Assembly (NCBI GenBank): GCA_002287035.1
Contig: NSKG01000001.1
Location: 558,001-622,000, forward strand
Source: Pseudomonas sp. WN033
Lineage (GTDB): Bacteria; Pseudomonadota; Gammaproteobacteria; Pseudomonadales; Pseudomonadaceae
Direction of reading: 5' to 3'
DNA: 64,000 nucleotides
Part shown: piece by piece, positions 29,144 through 41,168 of the stretch
How positions within the stretch are numbered: position 1 is the first letter of the stretch
How the letters are laid out: every line of letters begins with the position of its first letter
Notes under the pieces: model-generated
Seen by the model: the letters and a program-made list of their open reading frames with translations, nothing else
The model's database searches: none
Told to the model about the DNA's origin: nothing
Translations under genes and position numbers: made by a program

Positions 29144-30283
29144 ATGAAAGATCTTTTGCGTACACTGGGCTGGCCCGCACTCTGCGGCCTGCTCCTGGCC
29201 TTGCTGATCATCCAACAGTATCCGCAATGGATTGGCCTGTCTGGCCGCGACAGCGTCCCGCAACTGACCTATGAGGCCCGCAACAACAGCAATGGCCCGG
29301 CCTCTTACAGCAGTGCCGTCCAACGCGCTGCGCCGGCCGTGGCCAATATCTACACCAGCAAGCAGGTCAACCAGAGCAGCAACAGCCAGGCCTTCATCAA
29401 CCCGACCCTGCGCGACTATTCCGAAAGTATGCCGGCGCCCTCACGGCGCCAGTCGAGCCTGGGGTCGGCGGTAATTCTCAGCCGCGACGGCTATCTGCTG
29501 ACCAACAACCATGTAATCGCTGGTGCCGACGAAATTCTGGTCGCCCTGCAGGATGGCCGCGAGGCCCTGGCCACCCTGATCGGCACCGACCCGGAGACTG
29601 ACCTGGCGGTACTCAAGATCGATCTGCCCAACCTGCCAACCGTGACCATCAGCCCCAATGAACAGCAACATATCGGCGATGTGGTCATGGCTATCGGCAA
29701 CCCGTTCGGCCTGGGCCAGACGGTAACCATGGGCATTATCAGTGCCACCGGGCGTAATCAGCTTGGCCTCAATACCTACGAAGACTTCATCCAGACCGAC
29801 GCAGCGATCAATCAGGGCAATTCCGGTGGCGCGCTGGTCGATGCCAATGGCCACCTGATCGGCATCAATACCGCGATTTTCTCCCAGTCCGGCGGCTCGC
29901 AGGGTATCGGTTTTGCGATTCCGGCCAAGCTGGCGGTCGAGGTCATGCAGGCCATCATCGGCCAGGGCCGGGTGGTACGTGGCTGGCTGGGGGTCGAGGT
30001 ACAGCCGCTGACCAGCGAGCTGGCCGAGTCGTTCGGGCTGGATATCAGTGAAGGGATCGTGGTTTCTGGGCTGTATCGCAACGGCCCGGCCTGGCAGTCG
30101 GGACTGCAGCCGGGCGATGTGATTCTGAAGATCGACGGCAAGCCGGCCAGCAGCGGCCGTCAGGCCATGAACCAGGTCGCCCGGGCGCGTCCCGGCGACA
30201 AGGTCGCGCTGGATGTACTACGTAACGGCGAGCCGATGCACTTTGAGGCCGAGGTAGGCATGCGCCCGAGCTTCCGTAGCTAG
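29144..30283 (+). CDS. algW: periplasmic serine protease AlgW (DegS-like)
   Basis: A 379-residue protein with one N-terminal membrane anchor (LGWPALCGLLLALLIIQ), a trypsin-like protease domain with NNHVIAG (His), ETDLAVLKID (Asp) and GNSGGAL (Ser), and one PDZ domain (about 285-375). AlgW senses misfolded outer-membrane proteins through its PDZ domain and cuts the anti-sigma factor MucA. I chose the ATG at 29144 because it gives the family start (MKDLLRTLGWP). A TATAAT hexamer at 29090-29095 is a possible -10 box. Confidence 0.9.
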   Translation: MKDLLRTLGWPALCGLLLALLIIQQYPQWIGLSGRDSVPQLTYEARNNSNGPASYSSAVQRAAPAVANIYTSKQVNQSSNSQAFINPTLRDYSESMPAPSRRQSSLGSAVILSRDGYLLTNNHVIAGADEILVALQDGREALATLIGTDPETDLAVLKIDLPNLPTVTISPNEQQHIGDVVMAIGNPFGLGQTVTMGIISATGRNQLGLNTYEDFIQTDAAINQGNSGGALVDANGHLIGINTAIFSQSGGSQGIGFAIPAKLAVEVMQAIIGQGRVVRGWLGVEVQPLTSELAESFGLDISEGIVVSGLYRNGPAWQSGLQPGDVILKIDGKPASSGRQAMNQVARARPGDKVALDVLRNGEPMHFEAEVGMRPSFRS

Positions 30284-30297
30284 GCGAAACCTGAGCC

Positions 30298-30655
30298 CCG
30301 GAGTCGCTGGACAGCCTTGTGTCGCGCAGGCGCGCGACACTCCCAGGTGGTTGCACGAAGAGTGGGGCTGGCCTGGGGAGCGTTGCGCGCCTGCGCAATG
30401 CTGAAACGGCCTGATACTCCGGAGTCGCTGGACAGCCTTGTGTCGCGCAGGCGCGCGACACTCCCAGGTGGTTGCACGACGAATGGGGCTGGCCTGGGGA
30501 GCGTTGCGCGCCTGCGCAATGCTGAAACGGCCTGATACTCCGGAGTCGCTGGTCAGCTCTGTGCCGCGCAAGCGCGCGACACTCCCAGGTGGTTGCACGA
30601 AGATTGGGGGCTGGCCTGGGGAGCGCGGGAGCGCGACAACTCCAGGGCGGGCTTC
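30298..30655. repeat. 121-base tandem repeat, two full copies plus a diverged third
   Basis: Units begin with CCGGAGTCGCTGG at 30298, 30419 and 30540. Each unit has two strong hairpins (TGTCGCGCAGGCGCGCGACA and GCGTTGCGCGCCTGCGCAATGC type). The third copy decays after about 90 bases. They fill the space between the convergent algW and hisC. The open frames here are produced by the repeat and are not genes. Confidence 0.9.
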
Positions 30656-30661
30656 AGGCCA

Positions 30662-31717
30662 TCAGAGCAACAGCTTGAGTGCGGCTACCAGTGCCTTGTT
30701 TTGCGCTTCGTTGCCGATGGTGATGCGCAGGAACTGTTCGATCCGCGGCAGCTTGAAGTGCCGCACGATCACCCGATGCTCACGCAGACCATGAGCCAGC
30801 AGCGCTGCATCATGTTGCGGGTGGCGGGTAAAGACGAAGTTGGCCGCCGACGGCAGCACCTCAAATCCCATGCCCTGCAATTCGGCCGTGAGCTTGTCAC
30901 GACTGGCGATCACCGCCTTGCGGGTATGGTCGAACCAGTCATGATCCTCGAACGCGGCGACCGCGCCGACAATCGCCAGACGATCCAGCGGGTAGGAGTT
31001 GAAGCTGTTCTTGATCCGCTCCAGCGCCTCGATCAGGTCCGGATGACCAACCGCCAGCCCAACCCGCAACCCAGCCAGTGAGCGCGACTTGGACAGGGTC
31101 TGGGTTACCAGCAGGTTGTCATAGCGCTCGACCAGGCTGATTGCCGTTTCACCACCGAAATCGACATAGGCCTCATCAACCACCACCACCGAATCCGGAT
31201 TGGCCTGAACGATCTGCTCGATCTGCTCCAGCCCCAGCAACACCCCGGTGGGCGCGTTGGGGTTGGGGAAGATGATCCCGCCATTGGGCTGACGGTAATC
31301 CTCGACCCGCAGGCTGAAGTCCTCGGCCAGCGCCAGCGGCTTGGGCTCGATGCCGTACAAACCGCAATAGACCGGGTAGAAGCTGTAGGTAATATCCGGG
31401 AACAGCAGTGGCCGGCCATGCTGGAACAGCCCGTGAAAAATATGCGCCAGCACTTCGTCGGAGCCGTTGCCGACAAACACCTGGGCACTGTCGACACCAT
31501 AGTAATCAGCAATGGTCGCCTTCAAGGCATCGGCATTCGGTGCCGGATACAGCCGCAGGCTGTCATTAAGTTCGGCCCGGATCGCCTCGATCACCTTGGG
31601 CGAAGGCCCGTAGGGGTTCTCATTGGTATTGAGCTTGACCAGGTTCTCGACCTTGGGCTGCTCACCCGGCACATAGGGCACCAGATCCTTGACGAAAGGA
31701 CTCCAGAAACGACTCAT
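30662..31717 (-). CDS. hisC: histidinol-phosphate aminotransferase
   Basis: A 351-residue fold-type I PLP enzyme. NENPYGPSP, then [19 protein letters not shown], and [14 protein letters not shown] with the PLP-binding Lys are all visible. It turns imidazole-acetol phosphate and glutamate into histidinol phosphate. It follows hisD with only six bases between. Confidence 0.95.
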   Translation of the reverse strand: MSRFWSPFVKDLVPYVPGEQPKVENLVKLNTNENPYGPSPKVIEAIRAELNDSLRLYPAPNADALKATIADYYGVDSAQVFVGNGSDEVLAHIFHGLFQHGRPLLFPDITYSFYPVYCGLYGIEPKPLALAEDFSLRVEDYRQPNGGIIFPNPNAPTGVLLGLEQIEQIVQANPDSVVVVDEAYVDFGGETAISLVERYDNLLVTQTLSKSRSLAGLRVGLAVGHPDLIEALERIKNSFNSYPLDRLAIVGAVAAFEDHDWFDHTRKAVIASRDKLTAELQGMGFEVLPSAANFVFTRHPQHDAALLAHGLREHRVIVRHFKLPRIEQFLRITIGNEAQNKALVAALKLLL

Positions 31718-31723
31718 GCGCTG

Positions 31724-33037
31724 TTACCCCTTGATCCGATATTCGGCGCTGCGTGCGTGCGCGGTCAGGCTTTCGCCACGGGCCAGTACCGAGGCAGTCT
31801 TGCCCAGTACCGAGGCGCCATCAGGCGAGCAGAAGATGATCGACGAACGCTTCTGGAAGTCGTAAACCCCCAGCGGCGAGGAAAACCGCGCCGTGCCGGA
31901 AGTCGGCAGGACATGGTTGGGGCCGGCACAGTAGTCGCCCAGCGCTTCCGGGGTGTGGCGGCCCATGAAAATGGCGCCGGCATGGCGAATTTTCGGCAGC
32001 AGCGCTTCGGGATCGGCAACCGACAATTCCAGGTGCTCAGCGGCAATACGGTTGGCAATGTCGCAGGCCTGATCCAGGCTCTCGACCTTGATCAGGGCAC
32101 CACGGGTTTCCAGGGAAATGCGCACCATGTCGGCCCGTTCCAGACTGCCGAGCAGTTTGTTCAGGCTGGCTTCCACCGCATCAAGGAAGGCGGCGTCCGG
32201 TGACAGCAGGATCGACTGGGCGTCCTCGTCGTGTTCGGCCTGGGAGAACAGATCCATGGCGATCCAGTCCGGGTCGGTCTGGCCATCGCAGACCACCAGG
32301 ATTTCCGAGGGCCCGGCAATCATGTCGATACCGACCTGGCCGAACACCGCACGCTTGGCGGTAGCCACGTAGATATTGCCGGGGCCGACGATCTTGTCCA
32401 CCTGCGGCACGCTCTCGGTGCCGTAGGCCAGTGCCGCCACGGCCTGGGCGCCACCGATGCTGAATACCCGGTCAACCCCGGCCAGACAGGCGGCAGCCAG
32501 TACCAGTTCATTGATCTCGCCACGCGGGGTCGGGACCACCATGACCACTTCCGGCACCCCGGCAACCTTGGCCGGAATAGCGTTCATCAGTACCGAGGAC
32601 GGATACGAGGCCTTGCCACCCGGCACATACAGACCAACCCGGTCCAGCGGGGTGATTTTCTGGCCCAGTACGGTGCCATCGGCTTCAGTGTAGCGCCAGG
32701 AGTCCTGACGCTGGTGTTCGTGGTACAGGCGCACCCGCTCAGCGGCCACTTCCAGGGCCTGACGCTGTTCGGGGGAAATGCGCTCCAGCGCCAGTTCCAG
32801 CCGGGCCCGGTCCAGGGTCAGATCGGCCATGCTGCTTGCGTCCAAAGCATCGAAACGGGCGGTATATTCAACCACCGCAGCATCACCGCGCTGACGCACT
32901 GCGGCGATGATTTCTTCGACCCGCTCGTTAACCGCCTTGTCCGATACCCCTTCCCAGGCCAGCAGCGCATCCAGATGATGGTTGAAATCGGCCTGATTGG
33001 CGTTCAGACGGGCGATTTTCAACGGTGCGCTGCTCAT
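31724..33037 (-). CDS. hisD: histidinol dehydrogenase
   Basis: A 437-residue enzyme with [35 protein letters not shown] and the zinc-site segment AGPSEI...HDEDAQSIL. It performs the last two oxidations to histidine with NAD. It sits between hisG and hisC in one transcript. Confidence 0.95.
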   Translation of the reverse strand: MSSAPLKIARLNANQADFNHHLDALLAWEGVSDKAVNERVEEIIAAVRQRGDAAVVEYTARFDALDASSMADLTLDRARLELALERISPEQRQALEVAAERVRLYHEHQRQDSWRYTEADGTVLGQKITPLDRVGLYVPGGKASYPSSVLMNAIPAKVAGVPEVVMVVPTPRGEINELVLAAACLAGVDRVFSIGGAQAVAALAYGTESVPQVDKIVGPGNIYVATAKRAVFGQVGIDMIAGPSEILVVCDGQTDPDWIAMDLFSQAEHDEDAQSILLSPDAAFLDAVEASLNKLLGSLERADMVRISLETRGALIKVESLDQACDIANRIAAEHLELSVADPEALLPKIRHAGAIFMGRHTPEALGDYCAGPNHVLPTSGTARFSSPLGVYDFQKRSSIIFCSPDGASVLGKTASVLARGESLTAHARSAEYRIKG

Positions 33038-33077
33038 GGGTGATTACCTTTGCGTTGGGAATAATTCGGGTGACCGG

Positions 33078-33719
33078 TCAGCCGGCACGCTGTTCGACAG
33101 CCTGCCCCAGTTGCTCAATCAGAGCGGTGATCCGGGCATGCTTCATCTTCATCGAAGCCTTGTTGACGATCAAGCGCGAACTGATGGTGGCGATCAGTTC
33201 CTGCGGCTCCAGGCCGTTGGCCTTGAGCGTGTTGCCGGTGTCGACTACGTCAATAATCTTGTCAGCCAGGCCAACCAGCGGTGCCAGCTCCATCGAACCG
33301 TACAGTTTGATCACTTCAACCTGACGGCCCTGCTCGGCGTAATAGCGCTTGGCGACATTGACGAACTTGGTCGCCACCCGCAGCCGGCCCTTGGGCTCTG
33401 GCGTATTGACCGGCCCTGCGGTCATCAGCTTGCAGTTGGCGATTCTCAGATCCAGCGGCTCGTACAGGCCCTGGCTGCCGTACTCCAGCAGCACGTCCTT
33501 GCCGGCCACACCCAGATCGGCGGCGCCGTGCTCGACATAGGTCGGCACGTCGGTGGCGCGCACGATCAGCAGGCGCACGTTCGGGTCGCTGGTGGTGAAG
33601 ATCAGCTTGCGGCTTTTCTCCAGGTCCTCGACCGGCTCGATCCCGGCCTGCTTGAGCAGTGGCAGGGTGTCGTCGAGGATGCGCCCCTTGGACAGGGCGA
33701 TGGTCAGTGTCTGGCTCAT
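33078..33719 (-). CDS. hisG: ATP phosphoribosyltransferase, short form
   Basis: A 213-residue protein starting [22 protein letters not shown]. It has the [10 protein letters not shown] and [19 protein letters not shown] segments. This short HisG lacks the regulatory domain and needs HisZ, which is not in this window. It catalyses the first step of histidine synthesis. Confidence 0.95.
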   Translation of the reverse strand: MSQTLTIALSKGRILDDTLPLLKQAGIEPVEDLEKSRKLIFTTSDPNVRLLIVRATDVPTYVEHGAADLGVAGKDVLLEYGSQGLYEPLDLRIANCKLMTAGPVNTPEPKGRLRVATKFVNVAKRYYAEQGRQVEVIKLYGSMELAPLVGLADKIIDVVDTGNTLKANGLEPQELIATISSRLIVNKASMKMKHARITALIEQLGQAVEQRAG

Positions 33720-33740
33720 GCGGGCTCTCTCAGAACAGTC

Positions 33741-35271
<1,531 letters not shown>

Positions 35272-35327
35272 TTACATCTCTCCCACTGCGGCATAACCGC
35301 AAAACTTCGATTGTCGACTGGTGCGCC

Positions 35328-35630
35328 TCAGGCGTCCAGCCATTCATCCAACCCATAGACCTCAGCCATGCTGCGCAGACCAGCGGGCATACCTTCAACC
35401 TTGAGTTCGACTGAGCGCTCTTTCAGAGCCCGCGCCGCTACCAGCAGCAGTGACAGGCCAACGCTATTGGCCCGCTCGACCTGGGACAGATCCAGCACCA
35501 CGCTCTGCTGGACATGGCGCATAGCGGCAATGATTTGCTCACGCAGGTCCTTGGCGCTGTCGAAGTCAAGATTGCCTTCGACCACCCAGCGACCGGGCTG
35601 GGCGCGGCTCTCAATCAGCTTGGCTTTCAC
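35328..35630 (-). CDS. mlaB: STAS-domain lipid-transport protein MlaB
   Basis: A 100-residue STAS protein with the segment VVLDLSQVERANSVGLSLLLVAARAL. I place the start at the GTG at 35630, whose bases overlap the mlaC stop codon (GTGA). MlaB binds MlaF in the cytoplasm and stabilises the MlaFEDB ABC complex that moves phospholipids between the membranes. Confidence 0.9.
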   Translation of the reverse strand: MKAKLIESRAQPGRWVVEGNLDFDSAKDLREQIIAAMRHVQQSVVLDLSQVERANSVGLSLLLVAARALKERSVELKVEGMPAGLRSMAEVYGLDEWLDA

Positions 35631-36265
35631 TCGGCAGCCCCATTGTTTCCAAGGGTTTCGGCGATCACGCCACCCCAACCGTCGATCACTGCGTCGAGAT
35701 TGTTGCGGTTGGCCTGCATGGCCTGGGCGAACTGGTCACGGAACAGCAGGCCAATGTTGATGCCTTCAACGATCACATTGCGCATCATCCACTTGTCGCC
35801 AACCAGGGCCATGGTGTAGTTGACCTGATAGACGTTGCCGTTGGCAGTGTGGATTTCCATGGTCACGTTGGTCCGGTCAGGACGCTGCTGATCACGCGCG
35901 GTCGGCGGCAACACCTTGATTTCGCCACTGTTGAACTCCAGCAGAGCGTTGCCATAGAACTGCACCAGGCTGCGCTTGAAGGTGTCAACGAAGCGCTCGA
36001 TCTGCTCGTCGGTCGCGTTGCGGCTGAAACGCACGGTCATCACGCTGCGGGCAATGCCCCGGTAATCGATGACCGGCTCAAGAATTTCGTTCAGGCCGTT
36101 CAAAAAGGCCTCGGAATCCTGCTTGTACAGCTCACGATTGGCATCCAGCACCTCCAGCACCCGCGTGGAGGAATCCTCGACGATCTGATGCGGCGTGGCA
36201 TTGGCCTGAGCCAGCACCGGCAGGCTGCACAGCAGAGCAAAGAAAGTGGTGAGTAGGGCTCGCAT
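35627..36265 (-). CDS. mlaC: periplasmic phospholipid-binding protein MlaC
   Basis: A 212-residue protein with a signal peptide (MRALLTTFFALLCSLPVLAQA) and a Tol/MlaC-type domain: YRGIARSVM, ERFVDTFKRSLVQFYGNALLEF and GDKWMMRNVIVEGINIGLLFRDQFAQ. It shuttles phospholipid across the periplasm between MlaA and MlaFEDB. Confidence 0.92.
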   Translation of the reverse strand: MRALLTTFFALLCSLPVLAQANATPHQIVEDSSTRVLEVLDANRELYKQDSEAFLNGLNEILEPVIDYRGIARSVMTVRFSRNATDEQIERFVDTFKRSLVQFYGNALLEFNSGEIKVLPPTARDQQRPDRTNVTMEIHTANGNVYQVNYTMALVGDKWMMRNVIVEGINIGLLFRDQFAQAMQANRNNLDAVIDGWGGVIAETLGNNGAAE

Positions 36266-36280
36266 CGGTTACTCCAGTTT

Positions 36281-36745
36281 TTAGTCGTCGTTACTGACCG
36301 TATTGAACAGGAAACGGCCAATCAGTTCCTCCAGCACCATGGCGGACTGGGTGTCGTAGATCTCGCTGCCGTCGACCAGGAAGTCGTCTTCGCCACCTAC
36401 GCTGATGCCAATATATTTCTCGCCCAGCAGCCCAGCGGTAAGGATTGAGGCGGAGCTGTCGGCCGGCAGGGTGTCGATATCACCACGAATAGCCATCTCC
36501 ACCCGGCCGGTGTAGCGGTCTTTGTCGAACTCGATGGCGGTAACCTGACCGATGGTAACCCCGGCCATGGTGACTCGGGCCCGAGTGGTCAGGCCGGAGA
36601 TGTTGTCGAAGTGGGCATGCACCTTGTAGGTGTCCCCGGTGGCGTTCACGGTCAGACCACTGACACGCAGGGCCAGCACCAGCAAGGCCAATACGCCGAT
36701 CAGGATGAACAGGCCAACGGTCAATTCCAGAGTACGGGTACGCAT
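36281..36745 (-). CDS. mlaD: MCE-domain protein MlaD
   Basis: A 154-residue protein with one N-terminal membrane helix (VGLFILIGVLALLVLALRV) and one MCE domain (about 38-118, with ISGLTTRARVTMAGVTIGQV). It forms a hexameric ring on MlaE that holds phospholipid. Confidence 0.93.
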   Translation of the reverse strand: MRTRTLELTVGLFILIGVLALLVLALRVSGLTVNATGDTYKVHAHFDNISGLTTRARVTMAGVTIGQVTAIEFDKDRYTGRVEMAIRGDIDTLPADSSASILTAGLLGEKYIGISVGGEDDFLVDGSEIYDTQSAMVLEELIGRFLFNTVSNDD

Positions 36746-36764
36746 GATCGGTTTCCTTGGCTGA

Positions 36765-37547
36765 TCAGAACATCAAAGCTGTAAGAATGAAATCAAGGCC
36801 GAGTACGGCCAACGAGGCATAAACTACGGTACGGGTGGTCGCCCGGCTGATGCCTTCAGAGGTCGGCTCGCAGTCGTAACCCTGGAATACTGCAATCCAG
36901 GTCACTACAAAGGCGAACACCACGGCCTTGGTCAGGCCGTTAAGCACATCATGAGTAAACTGCACCGAGTTCTGCATGTTTGCCCAGTAGGAGCCGGAAT
37001 AGACTCCGAGCCAGTCCACGGCGACCATGGCGCCACCCCAGATGCCGACGACGCAGAAAATCAGCGCCAGCAATGGCATGGAAATGAAACCGGCCCACAG
37101 ACGCGGCGCAATCACGTATTTGAGCGGGTCAACGCCGATCATTTCCATGCTCGACAACTGCTCGGTAGCCTTCATCAGGCCGATCTCAGCGGTCAGCGCA
37201 GAACCGGCACGACCGGCGAACAGCAAGGCGGTCACTACCGGCCCCAGCTCACGCAGCAGCGTCAGTGCAACCATCTGCCCGACAGCCTGCTCGGAACCGT
37301 AGTCCTTAAGGATGTTGTAGCCCTGCAGCGCCAGCACCATACCGATGAACAGGCCAGACACCACGATAATCGCCAGCGACAGCACACCCACGGCATAAAG
37401 CTGCTTGACCAGCAACTGGAAGCCGTTGCCAAAACGCGAGCGACCAGCCAGCGCGTTGAACAGAAACACCCCGGAACGGCCCGTCGCAGCCAGTACATCC
37501 AGACCTGAACGGCCGATCAGGGCCACCCGATCGATCATAGTCTTCAC
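36765..37547 (-). CDS. mlaE: ABC transporter permease MlaE
   Basis: A 260-residue membrane protein. The start is probably the GTG at 37547, overlapping the mlaF stop codon; an ATG follows three codons later. The family segment LREL...[31 protein letters not shown] is present, along with five or six hydrophobic helices. MlaE is the membrane channel of the Mla exporter or importer. Confidence 0.93.
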   Translation of the reverse strand: MKTMIDRVALIGRSGLDVLAATGRSGVFLFNALAGRSRFGNGFQLLVKQLYAVGVLSLAIIVVSGLFIGMVLALQGYNILKDYGSEQAVGQMVALTLLRELGPVVTALLFAGRAGSALTAEIGLMKATEQLSSMEMIGVDPLKYVIAPRLWAGFISMPLLALIFCVVGIWGGAMVAVDWLGVYSGSYWANMQNSVQFTHDVLNGLTKAVVFAFVVTWIAVFQGYDCEPTSEGISRATTRTVVYASLAVLGLDFILTALMF

Positions 37548-38362
37548 GCCTTGCGATCTCCTTTGAGCAGGTCATCCATATAACGGCTCGCCGGGAAATG
37601 GAACGGCACCGGACCATCCGGCTCACCCTTCATGAACTGGCGAATGCGTGGATTGTCCGAATTCATCAGTTCGTCCGGGCGCCCGTGACCCAGCACCTGG
37701 GTATCGCCAACCACATAGATGTAGTCAGCGATGCTGGCGGTTTCGGTCAGGTCGTGGGAAACCACAATGCTGGTCAGTCCCAGCGCGTCGTTGAGCAACC
37801 GGATCAAACGCACCAGCACGCCCATGGAGATCGGGTCCTGGCCGACGAATGGCTCGTCGTACATCATCAACTGCGGGTCCAGGGCAATCGCCCGGGCCAG
37901 TGCCACCCGCCGCTTCATGCCCCCAGACAGCTCATCGGGCATCAGGCCAATGGCACCGCGCAGCCCCACCGCCTGCAACTTCAGCAGCACGATGTCACGG
38001 ATCATGTCTTCAGGCAGATCGGTATGTACCCGCAACGGGAAGGCGACGTTCTCGAACACCGACAGATCAGTGAACAGCGCGCCACTCTGAAACAGCATGC
38101 CCATGTGCTCACGGGCCCGGAACAGGGCATCGCGCCCCAACTCGGGAATATTCTGACCATTGACCAGGATTTTGCCGCCATCCGGGCGTAACTGCGCGCC
38201 GATCAAACGTAAAAAAGTGGTCTTGCCGCAACCGGACGGGCCCATGATGGCCGTTACCTTGCCACGCGGGATACGGATATTGACCCGATCGAAGATGACC
38301 CGGTCGCCGCGCCTGAACGTGACGTCTTGCAGCTCGACGATGTAATCCGAAAACTCGGTCAT
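37544..38362 (-). CDS. mlaF: ABC transporter ATPase MlaF
   Basis: A 272-residue ATPase: Walker [10 protein letters not shown], signature [14 protein letters not shown], Walker [13 protein letters not shown] and the H-loop VVSHDL. I chose the ATG at 38362 ([14 protein letters not shown]), since the frame upstream enters the shared promoter region. First gene of the mla operon, divergent from kdsD. Confidence 0.93.
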   Translation of the reverse strand: MTEFSDYIVELQDVTFRRGDRVIFDRVNIRIPRGKVTAIMGPSGCGKTTFLRLIGAQLRPDGGKILVNGQNIPELGRDALFRAREHMGMLFQSGALFTDLSVFENVAFPLRVHTDLPEDMIRDIVLLKLQAVGLRGAIGLMPDELSGGMKRRVALARAIALDPQLMMYDEPFVGQDPISMGVLVRLIRLLNDALGLTSIVVSHDLTETASIADYIYVVGDTQVLGHGRPDELMNSDNPRIRQFMKGEPDGPVPFHFPASRYMDDLLKGDRKA

Positions 38363-38567
38363 AGAGGGACTCAGCCTTAAGTCTGGACGGATGTCGGCTA
38401 AAATGAACGCGGTAATATACCAGCTCCCCCCGCCCGGCCCAAGCCGCGCAACATCCACTTACCGATTATGCCCGCCGTGGCGGGCAGGGTCATAGCGCCA
38501 GAGCTGGTGAGTTGTCGCTCACAAACCGCTATACTGGCGCGCTAACCTGAATACCGATGGCGAGTTC

Positions 38568-39539
38568 ATGTCCGATTTTGATTACATTGCCTCCGCCCGG
38601 CGCACCATCAGCCTCGAACGCGATGCGGTCGACAGCCTGCTGGCGCGCCTGGACGACACCTTTATTCGTGCCTGCGAGACCCTTCTGGCCTGTACCGGCC
38701 GGATCGTGGTAACCGGCATGGGCAAATCCGGTCATATCGGCCGCAAACTCGCCGCCACCCTGGCCAGCACCGGATCGCCGGCATTTTTCGTCCACCCCGG
38801 CGAAGCCAGCCATGGCGACATGGGCATGATCACCAGCGAAGATGTGGTGATCGCTCTGTCCAACTCCGGCAATACCGCCGAGGTCGTCACCCTGCTGCCC
38901 TTGATCAAGCGCCTGGGCGCACCGCTGATCAGCCTGACCGGCAACCCCGAGTCAACCCTGGCCGAAGCCGCCGTAGCCAACCTCAACACCGGTGTCGAAC
39001 AGGAAGCCTGCCCGCTGAACCTGGCCCCGACCTCCAGCACCACTACTGCGCTGGTCATGGGCGACGCCCTGGCCATCGCCCTGCTTGAAGCGCGCGGCTT
39101 CAGCGCCGAAGACTTCGCCTTCTCGCATCCGGGCGGCAGCCTGGGCCGGCGCCTGCTGCTGCTGGTTGACGACATCATGCATGCCGGCGAGCGCATGCCG
39201 CTGGTCAGCCCCGACACACCGCTACGCGATGCCCTGCTGGAAATGACCCGCAAAGGCCTGGGCCTGACCGGGATTGTCGACGACGCAGGCAAACTGGCCG
39301 GGATCTTTACTGACGGCGACCTGCGCCGCACCCTGGACCACGATGTCGACCTGCGCAGCGCCAGCATTGCCCAGGTCATGACCCCACGCAGCAAGACCGT
39401 GCGCAAGGGCATTCTCGCTGCCGAAGCTCTGAAAGTAATGGAAGACGCCAAGATCAGCGGGCTGTTCGTGGTCGATACCGAAGGCCGCCCGGTTGGCGCG
39501 CTGAACATGCATGATCTGCTACGCGCGGGGGTGGTATGA
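38568..39539 (+). CDS. kdsD: arabinose-5-phosphate isomerase
   Basis: A 323-residue protein with a SIS domain (about 35-170; VVTGMGKSGHIGRKLAATLASTGSPAFFVHPGEASHGDMGM) and two CBS domains (about 210-320). It turns ribulose 5-phosphate into arabinose 5-phosphate for Kdo synthesis. It overlaps kdsC by four bases and begins the kdsD-kdsC-lptC-lptA-lptB-rpoN series. Confidence 0.95.
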   Translation: MSDFDYIASARRTISLERDAVDSLLARLDDTFIRACETLLACTGRIVVTGMGKSGHIGRKLAATLASTGSPAFFVHPGEASHGDMGMITSEDVVIALSNSGNTAEVVTLLPLIKRLGAPLISLTGNPESTLAEAAVANLNTGVEQEACPLNLAPTSSTTTALVMGDALAIALLEARGFSAEDFAFSHPGGSLGRRLLLLVDDIMHAGERMPLVSPDTPLRDALLEMTRKGLGLTGIVDDAGKLAGIFTDGDLRRTLDHDVDLRSASIAQVMTPRSKTVRKGILAAEALKVMEDAKISGLFVVDTEGRPVGALNMHDLLRAGVV

Positions 39540-40069
39540 ACCTGAGTCACTCACAACTGCTTGAACGGGCCCAGCAGATCCGCCTGGCGATTTTCGATGT
39601 CGATGGCGTCCTGACCGATGGCCGGCTGTTCTTCATGCCCGATGGCACCGAGTTCAAGTCGTTCAACACCCTCGACGGCCACGGTATCAAGATGCTGATC
39701 GCCTCCGGCGTCGAGGTCGCCATCATCAGCGGCCGCCAGTCGCCACTGGTTGAGCGACGCGCCGCCAACCTTGGCATTCGCCACCTGATTCAAGGCCGCG
39801 AAGACAAGCTCAACGCACTGGCGGAACTGCGCCAGCAGGTGCCGGTCGAACTGTCTCAGATAGCCTTTCTCGGCGATGACCTGCCAGACTTGCCGGTGAT
39901 CCGCCGGGTCGGCCTGGGCATGGCGGTAGCCACTGCCGACAGCTTCGTTCGCGAGCAGGCCCACGGCATCACCCAAGCCTCTGGTGGCGCTGGCGCCGCC
40001 CGGGAATTCTGTGAACTGATCATGCACGCCCAGGGCACCCTGGACAGTGCAAGGGCCGCCTACCTGTGA
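39536..40069 (+). CDS. kdsC: Kdo-8-phosphate phosphatase
   Basis: A 177-residue C0-type HAD phosphatase: IFDVDGVLTDG is motif I, ISGR motif II and FLGDDLPDLPV motif IV. It removes phosphate from Kdo-8-phosphate in LPS synthesis. It overlaps kdsD and lptC. Confidence 0.95.
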   Translation: MNLSHSQLLERAQQIRLAIFDVDGVLTDGRLFFMPDGTEFKSFNTLDGHGIKMLIASGVEVAIISGRQSPLVERRAANLGIRHLIQGREDKLNALAELRQQVPVELSQIAFLGDDLPDLPVIRRVGLGMAVATADSFVREQAHGITQASGGAGAAREFCELIMHAQGTLDSARAAYL

Positions 40070-40647
40070 AATTGCAACTGCCCCGCTACCTGCTAACCGG
40101 CGCACTGGCCATCCTGGCCACCGTGGTGGCATTGGCTGTGGGCTATTGGAACATCGGCCTGTCGCGTTACACTCCGGCACCGCTGGTCACTGACCCGGCC
40201 CAGCCGGACTTCTTCATGGAAAATCCGCGCATTCTGCAGCGCAATGAAGAAGGCCGGCCACGCTACCGCCTGGAAAGCGAACAGGCCCGCCACCTGGCCA
40301 GCAACGACAGTACTGAACTGAGCGCCCCGCGCCTGCTGTTCTATCGTGAAGGCGAGGCGCAACCGTGGGAAACCATTTCCCGCAAGGCCTATACCTACGA
40401 TAACGCCGACCGGGTCGAACTGGTCGGCGATGTGCAGATCGAGCAGCGCCTGCCCGGCCAGCCGCAGCGCAAGCTGAGCACAGAAGCATTGACCGTGTTT
40501 CCGCCCCGTGATTACGCGGAAACCGACCAGGACGTTAAAATCGAGGCTGCCCGCGGCGTCACTACCGCCACCGGCATGCAGCTATACTTCAATGACGGCC
40601 GCGTAACGCTGCTGTCCAATGTACGAGGCCAACATGAGGTGCGCTAA
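40066..40647 (+). CDS. lptC: LPS export protein LptC
   Basis: A 193-residue protein that starts with GTG overlapping the kdsC stop codon. One N-terminal membrane helix (LLTGALAILATVVALAVGY) is followed by a periplasmic beta-jellyroll with PDFFMENPRI. LptC passes LPS from LptBFG to LptA. Confidence 0.9.
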   Translation: MKLQLPRYLLTGALAILATVVALAVGYWNIGLSRYTPAPLVTDPAQPDFFMENPRILQRNEEGRPRYRLESEQARHLASNDSTELSAPRLLFYREGEAQPWETISRKAYTYDNADRVELVGDVQIEQRLPGQPQRKLSTEALTVFPPRDYAETDQDVKIEAARGVTTATGMQLYFNDGRVTLLSNVRGQHEVR

Positions 40648-41161
40648 CCCTCTGCTGCTCACTGCACTACTGCTTACCCCTTCGCTGCCAGCGCTGGCAC
40701 TGCCGAGCGACAGCGAGCAACCGATTCGCATCCAGGCCAACAGCGCCACCCTGGATGATCGCAACAACACTGCGGTCTACACCGGCAACGTGATCGTCAC
40801 CCAAGGCACCATGCGCCTGACCGGCAACCGGGTAACCCTCAATACCGATGCCAACGGCGAGGTCAGCAAAATCGTCTCGGTCGGCAGCCCGGCCACTTAC
40901 CGGCAGACCCCCCGCGAAGGCCAGACGCCGATCAACGCCCGCGGCCTGACCATCGAATATCACGCCGATGTCGAACGCATCATCCTGATCGAGCAGGCCT
41001 TCCTCGAACAGGACAGCAACACCTTCCGCGGCGAATACGTCACTTACGACATTCAGCGCCAGGTCGTCGATGCCGGCCGGGCACCGGGTGCCAGCGGCCC
41101 CAGCGCCAGTGGCGACGAACGCATCGAAATCATCATTCAGCCGCGCAGACGCAGCGAGTAA
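40634..41161 (+). CDS. lptA: periplasmic LPS-bridge protein LptA
   Basis: A 175-residue protein with a signal peptide ([24 protein letters not shown]) and an OstA-type domain: [24 protein letters not shown] and [10 protein letters not shown]-like strands. It polymerises into the bridge that carries LPS to the outer membrane. The start overlaps the lptC end by 14 bases. Confidence 0.92.
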   Translation: MRCANPLLLTALLLTPSLPALALPSDSEQPIRIQANSATLDDRNNTAVYTGNVIVTQGTMRLTGNRVTLNTDANGEVSKIVSVGSPATYRQTPREGQTPINARGLTIEYHADVERIILIEQAFLEQDSNTFRGEYVTYDIQRQVVDAGRAPGASGPSASGDERIEIIIQPRRRSE

Positions 41162-41168
41162 GCCAGCC

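Noticed and set aside
30298-30655. CRISPR array
   Set aside because: The units are 121 bases, near-identical throughout and contain no variable spacers; no cas gene is near.
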